From Singulisphaera sp. GP187 (lineage in GTDB: Bacteria > Planctomycetota > Phycisphaerae > Phycisphaerales > SM1A02), in assembly GCA_945871445.1 (NCBI GenBank), contig CAMBWI010000003.1, positions 1 to 64,000 of the forward strand: DNA of 64,000 nucleotides, given 5' to 3'. How positions within the stretch are numbered: the first letter of the stretch is position 1; each line of letters starts with the position of its first letter. The translations under genes were made by a program, and so were the position numbers. The notes beneath the pieces are model-generated. The model ran no database searches. It was not told where the DNA came from and worked only from the letters and a program-made list of their open reading frames with translations. Of the stretch, positions 7,533 to 15,891 are shown one piece after another.

Positions 7533-9797
7533 TCAATTCGACCAAGCAGCGAGCAAGGCTGTCATATCGCCTCCATTGACGAATCCGTCCTGGTTGATAT
7601 CTGCATTGGCATTGTTCGATTCCCATGCGGATAAGAGCATTGCCAGATCGAGACCATTGACACTTCCATCACGATTAATGTCAGCACGATTGACTGTGCC
7701 ACCACTGCTCAGCGACGCTGCAGGGATGAGAGCCTTGGAAATATTTGGTCCAGACCAAGAGACGAGCAATCCTGCGCCGCCACCATTTTCGAAGAACTCG
7801 ACACGCACAGCATGTTTTCCAGGTGCAAGATCGATTGTTCCGCTTTTTTCAACCATTCCATGCAGGCCATCGTTCGCTACAACTTGAGTTGTTCCGATGA
7901 GTAGGCGTGATCCATCATCCGAATTCGTATAGAGCGTCCAAGTTCCTGCGGTGGGAACATTCAACCACCCTGTAAAAACTGCTCCGACTTCATCCGCACG
8001 ATTGCTCGTCGCAAAGTTTCCGCCCGTGCTATTAAAATTCATTTGCGGAACGGTTGTTGTGCTGTACGGAGTGAGCGCAGAAAAATTGGGCAGGACAGCG
8101 GGTGCGGTCAAGGCGTAGTACTGGGTAGTCATTCCAGGCGTATCGCCAGTTGGATTTTCCGGCAAGCGCATCGGTGTGAGATCGATGGTGACGGTTGCAG
8201 TTGCCTGCGATCCGCTCAATTCAGCAATTGTGTAGTTGAAAGAAACAGTCGTCGCTGAAAGAATTGGGGAAGTGAATCGAACGATGTTTCGTTCACTTGG
8301 ACCTGCGCCCTCAACGATCACTGCGGAGCAGCCTTGAGTGGGCTGAGTGATTGACAACAATGAAAGAGTCTCGCAGTTGAATTTGACATCGTTTCCCATG
8401 ACATCAATATCGATCGTCGTTCCAGGAATAGCGCTCATCCTTTCTGGCACAGCGACAGCGGGTTGCAGTGCAGCAGAGAAGGGGCACGCAGCGGATTGCA
8501 AATAAGCCTGAATCGATCCAACATTCAGGGAATGAAAATAGAGATTCACATTCGCCATTCCGCCAGGGCAGATATGGCAGTAACTCATAATTGTTCCTAA
8601 GTCATTTGTTGCCGCAGAACAATCTTGTGGGTTCGATCCGCAGCCATCAGCTGGTGGCGTGTAGTTGTGCGTATGTGGTGCCCCATAGTTGTGTCCGAGT
8701 TCGTGCGCGACCACCATGATGTCCCAATTCGAGTTGTTATTGTCGAGCAATGGATATGGAAAAGAACCTGCCAGATTTGCAGAGACCGAATATGCATACG
8801 ACCCACATCCCGCGTTCAGCCAGGCGACACCTCCGCCAAGTCCACGGCCAGAAAGCATTGCCGCAGATTCTCGAGGGAAAGTTTTCGGCTGTGCTTCCCA
8901 AAAATCTCGAAATTCATAAAGTTGATTTGAAGTGCTTGTCGCAGTCCATGGGTCAGTTCCCTCCGTCCACAGTCGTAAGAATGCCAAGCCAGGCCGCAAC
9001 TGTGTGTCGCGAGGATAAATATCTGAGAGCGCCGCAAAGAGTGTCCCGACATATCCAATTGCTGCTATCTGATTATTTCCAAAGAGTGCAAGAAACTCAA
9101 CATCGGTATCGACTGCAATTCGCGATTGCCAGCATGGTTGCATCGATTCAGCGATTCCACCTTCGGATTCGCCTCCCGCACCTTGATCTGGTGGCAGAAG
9201 AGTTTCGCAACTCCAGTTTGGGATATTGAATGTTCCTGGTGGCACATCATCCATTGCATAGGAAACGATTGGACCGTCGCCACCCGCGCGCTCGTTAGAA
9301 ACGATCCAGGTTTTTCCATTCGATTGCACATACCCAACAAGAAAACCATCGCCGCGCGAAAGCAACACGCGAGAGTTTGGGTCGTCGAGTATCGATCCGA
9401 CATAGCAATCGATCGAAGGAATCGCGATTGGAGTTTCGATGACAGAGCCATCGGCTGCGATCGTTGCGCGAACGATTTGAGGTTGATTCTCGAATGGGTC
9501 TGCTTTGTGCACAACCAAAGAATGATTTTGAGAAGGTCCCAATGGGACAGCTTCGATCAGCACATCACGATGAGTGGTGAGTTTTTCCCAAAGTGTTTCG
9601 TCGATGGTGATCGCAATGACAGATTCACGAAGGTGTTTTGGAATGATCGATTGATCTTGACTGCGCACGATTGGCGAATCGACACGAACAACCGATCGGA
9701 TTTCGGTTGGAACGGGAACCTCGGGCTGCGATTGATCGACTGCAGATGAAACTGAGACGACAAACAAAGAAGCGCAAGTCAATATAAGTATGTTCAT
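7533..9797 (-). CDS. Secreted reprolysin-like zinc metalloprotease with PA14 and dockerin-like tail
   Basis: A 754-residue exported protein with an N-terminal signal peptide (MNILILTCASLFVVSVSS). The extended zinc site HELGHNYGAPHTH, near residue 365, is the metzincin HExxHxxGxxH pattern. A Met-turn-like IMSYCH lies about 40 residues later. After a linker with an Ig-like stretch, a PA14-type module (TGWLNVPTAGTWTLYTNSDDGS) precedes the end. The last 50 residues hold two dockerin-like Ca-binding loops, DINRDGSVNGLDLAMLL and DINQDGFVNGGDMTALL. The tail ends in AAWSN, nearly the same as in the surface protein at 25732. It probably degrades extracellular protein. The ATG at 9797 is preferred to an upstream TTG. 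No ribosome-binding site is evident. Confidence 0.88.
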   Translation of the reverse strand: MNILILTCASLFVVSVSSAVDQSQPEVPVPTEIRSVVRVDSPIVRSQDQSIIPKHLRESVIAITIDETLWEKLTTHRDVLIEAVPLGPSQNHSLVVHKADPFENQPQIVRATIAADGSVIETPIAIPSIDCYVGSILDDPNSRVLLSRGDGFLVGYVQSNGKTWIVSNERAGGDGPIVSYAMDDVPPGTFNIPNWSCETLLPPDQGAGGESEGGIAESMQPCWQSRIAVDTDVEFLALFGNNQIAAIGYVGTLFAALSDIYPRDTQLRPGLAFLRLWTEGTDPWTATSTSNQLYEFRDFWEAQPKTFPRESAAMLSGRGLGGGVAWLNAGCGSYAYSVSANLAGSFPYPLLDNNNSNWDIMVVAHELGHNYGAPHTHNYTPPADGCGSNPQDCSAATNDLGTIMSYCHICPGGMANVNLYFHSLNVGSIQAYLQSAACPFSAALQPAVAVPERMSAIPGTTIDIDVMGNDVKFNCETLSLLSITQPTQGCSAVIVEGAGPSERNIVRFTSPILSATTVSFNYTIAELSGSQATATVTIDLTPMRLPENPTGDTPGMTTQYYALTAPAVLPNFSALTPYSTTTVPQMNFNSTGGNFATSNRADEVGAVFTGWLNVPTAGTWTLYTNSDDGSRLLIGTTQVVANDGLHGMVEKSGTIDLAPGKHAVRVEFFENGGGAGLLVSWSGPNISKALIPAASLSSGGTVNRADINRDGSVNGLDLAMLLSAWESNNANADINQDGFVNGGDMTALLAAWSN

Positions 9798-9890
9798 ATT
9801 GTTACGCAAAGGTTTGGGGTCTTGTTTGGGATTGAATCAGTTTTCTATGTTAAATTAGACCACGAAAAGTGAGAAATCCAAATAAAATCC

Positions 9891-11084
9891 TCAAGATTGC
9901 AAAAGTGCCACTCTGCAAAAGGCCTCAATACCTGTTGCAATGGCCTGATCGTTGAAATCAAATGATGGATGGTGGAGCGCTGGCATACTTGGGAGTGTTG
10001 GATCTTGAATACCAAGCAGAAAAAAGCTTGCTGGAATCTCTTTGCCATAAAAGGCGAAATCTTCGCCGCCCATGAATGGATTTTCCACTTCGACAAGTCG
10101 CACAGCCGAGATTTGCTGCGCAGCACGGCGAACGGTATCAGTTGCAGTTGGATGATTAATGGTTGGCGGGCATCCAGAGGAAATTTTTACATTCGCTGTG
10201 CACCCATGCATCTTTGCTGCATGATTCGCAATCTCTTCGATTCTCTTGATGGTGTTTGCTCGGACCTGCCCGTTGAGTGTTCGAATTGTTCCCTCGAGCG
10301 TGCCATCTTGCGGAATGACATTAAATGCATGTCCTGCTGTGGCGACGCAGACCGAGACCACGACTGCGTCACTGGGATCAGTATTGCGGCTGACGATTGT
10401 CTGCAACGCAGTGATGATTGCGGCCATGGCGATGATTGGATCGTGCGACAAATGCGGCCACGCTGCGTGAGAACCGCATCCATGCACAGTGATAGAAAAA
10501 TAATCAGTGGATGCAAGAAGTGGTCCATTTCGAACTCCAATGGAATTCACGGGAAGCCAAGGCCAACAATGCAATCCGTAAATCTCACTGATCGAAGGTC
10601 CAAGCCTGCCTGTCAAGCAACCATCGTCAATCATGCGCGTCGCGCCGCCAAGATTTTCTTCTGCAGGTTGAAAGAGCAATGTCACAGGACGCGGGAGGGG
10701 AGAGATCGCTGTCAACTTTGCAAGCACACGAGCGACGCCTATGAGAATAGTTGTGTGCCCGTCGTGACCACACGCATGCATGAATCCAGGATTTTGCGAT
10801 GCGTATGCGAGCCCCGTCTCTTCAATGATCGGCAGTGCATCAATATCCGCACGCAAACCAATTGATTTTTCGCCAACACCAGGCAGATGAGCAAGCACAC
10901 CTGTTCCTCCACCGAGTCCGCTTTGGAAATCTATCCCTGCAGCAAGTAATTCTCGTTGAATCACTTGCGACGTTCTCTTTTCGCAGAGACCGATCTCAGG
11001 ATGTGAGTGCAAGTCGTGCCGCAACGCAATCAAAGAGGGAAGCTCGTTCTGAATCAGTTGCGAAAGTTGTGCGCTGTGAGTCAT
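9891..11084 (-). CDS. M20-family amidohydrolase (hippurate/N-acyl-amino acid hydrolase type)
   Basis: A cytosolic di-metal amidase of the M20D group that removes acyl groups from amino acids or related amides. RHDLHSHPEIG, LRADIDALPI and HACGHDGHTTILIG carry the expected metal-site His and Asp residues. FQPAEENLGGA holds the catalytic Glu, and MGGEDFAFY is the C-terminal metal-site region. At 397 residues it is the normal size. The ATG at 11084 is the natural start; the open frame runs further up to 11183 into sequence with no family similarity. The substrate cannot be told from the sequence. It lies 55 bp after the GGQ protein gene and on the same strand, so cotranscription is possible. Confidence 0.88.
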   Translation of the reverse strand: MTHSAQLSQLIQNELPSLIALRHDLHSHPEIGLCEKRTSQVIQRELLAAGIDFQSGLGGGTGVLAHLPGVGEKSIGLRADIDALPIIEETGLAYASQNPGFMHACGHDGHTTILIGVARVLAKLTAISPLPRPVTLLFQPAEENLGGATRMIDDGCLTGRLGPSISEIYGLHCWPWLPVNSIGVRNGPLLASTDYFSITVHGCGSHAAWPHLSHDPIIAMAAIITALQTIVSRNTDPSDAVVVSVCVATAGHAFNVIPQDGTLEGTIRTLNGQVRANTIKRIEEIANHAAKMHGCTANVKISSGCPPTINHPTATDTVRRAAQQISAVRLVEVENPFMGGEDFAFYGKEIPASFFLLGIQDPTLPSMPALHHPSFDFNDQAIATGIEAFCRVALLQS

Positions 11085-11139
11085 GCAAAGGAAGGTTAGC
11101 GCATGATCAAATGTGCGATCTTCTTTCGCTTGCCGAAAT

Positions 11140-11691
11140 TCAATCGCGAAGAGGTCGCAGTCCCACTGATTTTCTTCCGGCATTTAATTGCGCGGCCGCC
11201 AATTTGTCTTGTCGAATCAGTCGAGTCAATTGGCTCATCGAAACACCAAGTGCAGTCGCAGCTTCAGAGACATCGAAATGCAACACAGTGACAACATCGA
11301 GTGCTTCAGCAAGCAAAATTGCATAGTCCCAATGATCAATGCTGACTTGAATTTTTCGATCTCGTCGTCGACTTTGCCAAAGCGCACTTGGTTGATGTTC
11401 AGCGGCGACTTTGGTTGTCCGCACGCGAACTGCAAGTCGAATGCGCAGGCGCCGAATGGCAACGCGTCGATTTTCGATTTGACTTCGACGCTCGGTTCCT
11501 TGCGCTTCAACCTGTGTCGGGATGTGCGTGACGAAAACCGCTGTTTCAACTCGGTTGCGATGTTGTCCTCCTGGACCTGAGACGCGTCCACTCTTGAATT
11601 CGCACTCGCGAACAAGTTTTTCTTCTTCAAGAGAAACTGGATGGCGACCTGTAATAAAAATAAAATCCGAAGCAGGAGGGATTTCGCTCAA
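11140..11691 (-). CDS. Peptide-chain-release-factor-like GGQ protein
   Basis: This 183-residue protein contains the peptidyl-tRNA hydrolysis domain of class I release factors: SGPGGQHRNRVETAVFVTH, followed by basic ERRSQIENRRVAIRRLRIRLA. The codon-recognition domains of RF1 and RF2 are missing. The C-terminal third (VSEAATALGVSMSQLTRLIRQD) looks like a helix-turn-helix. Family knowledge suggests ribosome rescue or another ester-hydrolysis role on stalled ribosomes. TTG at 11691 was chosen because it overlaps the tsaD stop as TTGA and GGAGA stands 8 nt before it. The longer ATG-started frame would overlap tsaD by 82 nt. Related stand-alone proteins are common in planctomycetes. Confidence 0.82.
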   Translation of the reverse strand: MSEIPPASDFIFITGRHPVSLEEEKLVRECEFKSGRVSGPGGQHRNRVETAVFVTHIPTQVEAQGTERRSQIENRRVAIRRLRIRLAVRVRTTKVAAEHQPSALWQSRRRDRKIQVSIDHWDYAILLAEALDVVTVLHFDVSEAATALGVSMSQLTRLIRQDKLAAAQLNAGRKSVGLRPLRD

Positions 11692-12728
11692 CTGCTTCGT
11701 CTCCGTGCGCCACGATCTCCCCGTGCGACTTGCGAGAGTGGATGTGCAGCGAGATCCCATCCATCGCATTCACCGCGAGCAATTCTCAGTGCTCCGGCGC
11801 CAGCGATCATCGCCGCATTATCGGTGCACCATCGAAGTTCGGCGATTCGAAGTGCCACTCCACGCTCTGCGCAGACGCTCGCAACTTCGCGCCGCAAATG
11901 CGAATTCGCGGCAACGCCACCACCGATCAAACAAGAAGGTGCGGAATGTTCATCAAGAGCGAGCGTTAAATTGCGAATGATTTGTGCGACCACAACCTTG
12001 CGAAATGACGCAGCCAAATCTGCAAATCTTCCAGCATTCTTCGGATCTCTCGCAGCAAGTGCAAGCGCAGTCTTGATTCCGCTAAAAGAAAAATCGCCAC
12101 CTTTCAGTCGTGTCATCGGCAGTGCAATCAAGTTCGCATCGCCAGTTTCCGCAAGCGCGTCGAGTTTTGCGCCGCCTGGATATCCAAGTTGCAAGATGGA
12201 CGCAGCTTTGTCGAATGCTTCTCCAGCAGCATCATCGATTGTTGCGCCGATCAATTGCGCTTCCAAAGGAGACTGCATACGGAAAAGACTTGTATGACCA
12301 CCTGATGCGACAAGTCCGATCGCCGGCCATTCAAGGGCAGTTTGATCGAGTAATCCTGCGATGAGATGCGCCATCACGTGATCGACTCCGACGAAAGGAA
12401 TGTCGAGCGACCACGCCAATGCTTTTGCAGTACTCGTTCCAACGAGCAATGAACCGATCAGGCCCGGACGATGGCTCGCGGCGATTCCGTTGATTTCTTT
12501 TAGTGTGATGCCTGCATCTGCACACGCACCTCGAATAACGGGAATGATTCTGTCCAAGTGCGCACGACTTGCAATTTCGGGAACAACGCCGCGATATTCC
12601 GCGTGTAAATCATCTTGGCCGGCAGTACGACAAGAGAGAACGCGCAACTGATCACTATCGATGCTGACAATTGCTGCGGACGTTTCGTCGCAACTGCTTT
12701 CGATCCCAAGGATGATTCGAGCCGTCAT
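11688..12728 (-). CDS. tsaD: tRNA N6-adenosine threonylcarbamoyltransferase TsaD
   Basis: TsaD transfers the threonylcarbamoyl group to A37 of ANN-reading tRNAs, working with TsaB, TsaC and TsaE, none of which is in the window. The N-terminal ILGIESSCDETSAAIV is the actin-fold phosphate loop. HVMAH in FVGVDHVMAHLIAGLL is the metal-binding HxxxH, and LVASGGHTSL and LIGGGVAANSHLR are conserved. At 346 residues the length is normal. ATG 12728 starts right before ARIILGIESS; an upstream in-frame ATG at 12752 is possible. It is divergent from hflX by only 18-42 bp. Its stop overlaps the TTG start of the GGQ protein, pairing two translation-related functions. Confidence 0.95.
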   Translation of the reverse strand: MTARIILGIESSCDETSAAIVSIDSDQLRVLSCRTAGQDDLHAEYRGVVPEIASRAHLDRIIPVIRGACADAGITLKEINGIAASHRPGLIGSLLVGTSTAKALAWSLDIPFVGVDHVMAHLIAGLLDQTALEWPAIGLVASGGHTSLFRMQSPLEAQLIGATIDDAAGEAFDKAASILQLGYPGGAKLDALAETGDANLIALPMTRLKGGDFSFSGIKTALALAARDPKNAGRFADLAASFRKVVVAQIIRNLTLALDEHSAPSCLIGGGVAANSHLRREVASVCAERGVALRIAELRWCTDNAAMIAGAGALRIARGECDGWDLAAHPLSQVARGDRGARRRSS

Positions 12729-12755
12729 GCGTGTCAGAGTATCGCCGTTCATGCG

Positions 12756-12761
12756 TAGACT
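12756..12761 (+). promoter_or_regulatory. -10 hexamer of hflX
   Basis: TAGACT lies 9 nt before the hflX ATG, the same hexamer and spacing as before the gene at 79. It lies inside or just next to the possible longer tsaD start, so the divergent promoters must be extremely compact. Confidence 0.45.
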
Positions 12762-12770
12762 TGTTGTTCT

Positions 12771-14198
12771 ATGGAGACAGGTCTGCGAAGTGCGTCAATT
12801 CAGGCGGAGCGAGCCATTCTGGCTGCTGTGATCTTGAGTTCTGATGATGACGCGCTCAACAATCCAGATCCGCTGAGCGAACTTCGCGCACTCGCCGAAA
12901 CCGCAGGGGTGCAGACGGTCGGGCAACTGATCCAAAATCGCCACGGGATGGATGGCCGAACTTGTTTGGGTAAAGGCAAGATTCAGGAGTTGAACGCCGC
13001 AGTGAAGGAGTTGCGTGCGGGAGTTGTTGTTTTTGATCACGATCTGAGTCCGAGCCAACTTCGAAATATTGAGAAGGAACTTTGCTGCAAGGTGATCGAT
13101 CGAAGCGAATTGATCTTGGATATTTTTGCCAATCGAGCCACATCTCGCGCAGCGCAATTACAAGTCGAGATCGCGCAACTCGAATACACAGCGCCACGAT
13201 TGCGTGCGATGTGGTCGCATTTAGGGCAAGTGACTGGCGGATCGCCCATGGGAGTTGGAACGCGCGGTCCAGGTGAGCAGCAATTGGAAATCGATCGTCG
13301 CCTGGTTTCGCGGCGCATTGTCGCTCTCAAGCGCGAACTCTCGGAAGTCCAAGCGCGCAAGACACGCGAAGTGCAGACTCGACGTGCAGAGCATTTCACG
13401 ATTGGGATCGTTGGTTATACGAATGCTGGAAAGAGCACGCTCTTTAATGCGCTGACAAATGGTGGCGCATTTGCAAACGACCAACTTTTCGCAACTCTTC
13501 AGACTCGCACAGAATCTTGGAATCTTGGTGGTGGCAATGTTGTGATGCTCTCGGATACGGTTGGATTTATTCAGCGTCTTCCGCATCATCTTGTTGCAAG
13601 TTTTAGAGCAACGCTCGAAGAAACCGTCCATTCACATTTGCTATTGCTTGTCGTCGATGCTGCAGATCCAAATGCTCCTGCTCAACTCGCAACAGTTCGC
13701 GAAGTTCTCAACAACATTGGGGCAACGAATCAACCTCGATTGGTAGTTCTGAACAAGATTGACAAGATGGGCGCTGCAGTCGGTCCCGTTGGAGAGCGTC
13801 CGCGAACGGTTGAAGATTGGCGCAAGCAAGAGCCAACCGCCATTGCAGTCTCGGCGCTGACATTGATTGGGTTTGACGAACTTCGCGCAATGGTTCGAGG
13901 CAATGTGCTTGGGGAAATGCGCGAGGCTGTTCTGCGTATTCCGCTGCGTGATGGTCGCGCAGTCGATTTTTTGGAGTCACGAGCGACCGTCACCAACCGT
14001 GATTATGACGAAATGAACTGCATCATCACTGTTACTTTGGGGCGGAGGCATATTGAACAACTTATCGCGATGGGCTCTCGGTTCACGGTGAATGGTTTGC
14101 CAGTTCACGAAGGTCTTCTTGCACTTTGGCCACCACCGAAAGAAAGTTTTGTGGTGAGAATTCCGCCACATGAACGCCTCGTCGGCGACGGCGCATAG
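12771..14198 (+). CDS. hflX: Ribosome-associated GTPase HflX
   Basis: HflX is a GTPase that binds the 50S subunit and splits stalled or heat-damaged ribosomes. The N-terminal domain has GRTCLGKGKIQELNAAV and the family signature FDHDLSPSQLRNIE. A basic coiled linker follows (GGSPMGVGTRGPGEQQLEIDRR), then the G domain. The P-loop is GYTNAGKSTLFNAL, the G3 motif is DTVGFIQRLPHHLV, and NKIDKM is the G4 motif. At 475 residues it is slightly long, with a C-terminal extension after the G domain. The start at 12771 is supported by the -10 hexamer 9 nt upstream, suggesting a nearly leaderless mRNA. Confidence 0.95.
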   Translation: METGLRSASIQAERAILAAVILSSDDDALNNPDPLSELRALAETAGVQTVGQLIQNRHGMDGRTCLGKGKIQELNAAVKELRAGVVVFDHDLSPSQLRNIEKELCCKVIDRSELILDIFANRATSRAAQLQVEIAQLEYTAPRLRAMWSHLGQVTGGSPMGVGTRGPGEQQLEIDRRLVSRRIVALKRELSEVQARKTREVQTRRAEHFTIGIVGYTNAGKSTLFNALTNGGAFANDQLFATLQTRTESWNLGGGNVVMLSDTVGFIQRLPHHLVASFRATLEETVHSHLLLLVVDAADPNAPAQLATVREVLNNIGATNQPRLVVLNKIDKMGAAVGPVGERPRTVEDWRKQEPTAIAVSALTLIGFDELRAMVRGNVLGEMREAVLRIPLRDGRAVDFLESRATVTNRDYDEMNCIITVTLGRRHIEQLIAMGSRFTVNGLPVHEGLLALWPPPKESFVVRIPPHERLVGDGA

Positions 14199-14205
14199 AT
14201 TTGAC

Positions 14206-15153
14206 TTATCGGTTTCTGGTCAGAACCTGCCGAAAAAGTTCGGTACATGCACTGCGAATGACTGGGCTGACTCCACATCGAATCCACGCAGAAGAATCAT
14301 CGCGAACAGAGTCGAGTGATGCCCACACTGCGATTCGACTGAGGGTGCCGCTCGCGCATCCACCCTTTCCTTCGCCCGACCAGAATCCATCATCTGCATT
14401 GCCCAAAGCAACACGCTCTCCACGGCGTGGATATTCATCCCATCGTTCGACGGGTGTACCCAGAAGTGCTTGCGTAAAAATCCATTTCGCGCTCTTTGGA
14501 CCAAAGAGAACAATTATATTTTCTCCGCCCGCTAGAAATTGATCTCGAGCTCTTCTCAATAGTCGACGTACGCGATCAACTGCAAGTCGATGATCGTCGG
14601 TGATGCCGCTGGTCAATGACACGCCGCCTGCTTCGCCAGGTGAACGCACTCGACATCGTCCGCGAATTTCTCCTTTGCGGCTTTGTACAACGCATTCATC
14701 TCCAACAGACGCTCGGCGAAGGAATGTTCGCATTTCATCAGCAGTTGTTCGTAGTGCGCTTGAACTGAGTCCGTTTTTCCACTCGACTTCTATCAAGAGT
14801 CGCCGATCGACATTCTCGAGTGTTCGAATTGCAGATGGAATGCGCGGCGATCGAGGTTGTAAGAGAGCATCATCCGCATCCATGCACTTCACATGCAAGT
14901 GCAGAATGAGCGACCCGCGAACTGCAACAAGATCGCAGGATCGACCAGCTTGCGTGGCAATTTCGCTGCGCACGGTGAATCCCGCTTTGCTGAGTCGCTT
15001 GGCAAGCAAGACTTCACGCAGAAGCGATGTGTGCAATCGCGAATTGGGTATCGAGCGAGTCAGTCGCTTGGACATTTGCCCCATTCCAGCAGCAGCGGGG
15101 GACTTGAGCCAACTTTGAGCGTGATTTGAAAGCGTGTTGATTCGCATGTTCAT
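14206..15153 (-). CDS. Hypothetical protein, possible nuclease-like fold
   Basis: I do not recognise this 315-residue protein. The N-terminal half contains LLREVLLAKRLSKAGFTVRSEI, then GRSCDLVAVRGSLILHLHVKCMD. A leading helix with Glu, an Asp before a short strand, and a strand ending in x-V-K resembles the PD-(D/E)xK nuclease core. That assignment is only a suggestion from pattern. The C-terminal half (ENIIVLFGPKSAKWIFTQALLG, then WDEYPRRGERVALGNADDGFW) has no clear match. No signal peptide or membrane segment is seen. Convergent with hflX, 7 bp apart. The ATG at 15153 or 15147 could start it. Confidence 0.6.
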   Translation of the reverse strand: MNMRINTLSNHAQSWLKSPAAAGMGQMSKRLTRSIPNSRLHTSLLREVLLAKRLSKAGFTVRSEIATQAGRSCDLVAVRGSLILHLHVKCMDADDALLQPRSPRIPSAIRTLENVDRRLLIEVEWKNGLSSSALRTTADEMRTFLRRASVGDECVVQSRKGEIRGRCRVRSPGEAGGVSLTSGITDDHRLAVDRVRRLLRRARDQFLAGGENIIVLFGPKSAKWIFTQALLGTPVERWDEYPRRGERVALGNADDGFWSGEGKGGCASGTLSRIAVWASLDSVRDDSSAWIRCGVSPVIRSACTELFRQVLTRNR

Positions 15154-15275
15154 GGGTTTTTATGTCGGAATCGAGTGTATTCGCTCAAAAATATTCCAAA
15201 GGCAACAAATTTTAAAACTTGCAAAAGTCGCCCCTCAACTCATCCGATGAGCCTTACGACAAAGAAACCTGACCT

Positions 15276-15788
15276 ATGACAAACATTCACATTCATCCGC
15301 GGATCCCACGACTTGGAGAACTTCTTGTTGCGCAGGGATTGTTGCGACAAAGCGAAGTTGATGCGGTCTTGGCTCGCCAAGCGCAAATCGGCAGACCATT
15401 TGGAGTTCTCTGCGAAGAAATGTTTGGTATCGATCCAGAATTTATCGAAGCAGCGTGGGTCGATCAATATCGAGCTCTTTCTGCATCATTTGATGGAGAT
15501 TTTACACTTGTGAATCCGGCAGCGACCGCACTCGTCACTGCTCGACAGGCGTGGCAGTTTCGAATCTTTCCGCTTCGAATCGAAAATGCCACATTGATCG
15601 CAGCAACAACACCAGGGCACCTTGCACGGGCATCGAGATTTTGTAGCAGTGTCTTGGGTATGCCAGCACTGTTCGTGGTTGTTGACGCACACGAACTTTC
15701 CAACGCTTTGGAGTCACATTATCCCATCGACGGGATGGGGATCGAAACTGTCCGTTCCATTCACAAGCGTTACGCAAATCCTGCGTAA
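15276..15788 (+). CDS. Stand-alone MshEN/GspE N-terminal domain protein
   Basis: At 170 residues, this resembles only the N-terminal domain of type II secretion/type IV pilus ATPases. PRLGELLVAQGLLRQSEVDAVLARQAQIGRPFGVLCEEMFGIDPEFIEAAWVDQY is the helical bundle, followed by an alpha/beta half. In family members this region can bind cyclic di-GMP or partner proteins. There is no Walker motif, so it is not the ATPase. No pilus gene is adjacent, though a pseudopilin is at 24928. The start has no good ribosome-binding site. A role as a c-di-GMP receptor or adaptor is inference. Confidence 0.75.
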   Translation: MTNIHIHPRIPRLGELLVAQGLLRQSEVDAVLARQAQIGRPFGVLCEEMFGIDPEFIEAAWVDQYRALSASFDGDFTLVNPAATALVTARQAWQFRIFPLRIENATLIAATTPGHLARASRFCSSVLGMPALFVVVDAHELSNALESHYPIDGMGIETVRSIHKRYANPA

Positions 15789-15818
15789 ACATTTGCGCAA
15801 AATCGAACCCAAGGTCAA

Positions 15819-15891
15819 TGGCAACACCCGGACTTGAACCGGGGACACCCGCATTTTCAATGCGGTGCTCTACCAACTGAGCTATGTTGCC
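15819..15891 (-). tRNA. tRNA-Phe (anticodon GAA)
   Basis: A 73-nt cloverleaf with acceptor GGCAACA/TGTTGCC and discriminator A. The anticodon stem CCGCA/TGCGG holds loop TTGAAAA, giving anticodon GAA. The T-loop is GGTTCAAGTCC. CCA is not encoded. The end of the next minus-strand frame overlaps its 5' end by 10 nt. Confidence 0.97.

Noticed and set aside
9969-10865. 298-codon plus-strand frame antisense to the M20 amidohydrolase
   Set aside because: Opposite to a gene with all metal-site motifs. The product is Cys/Trp/Arg-rich and unlike a real protein.
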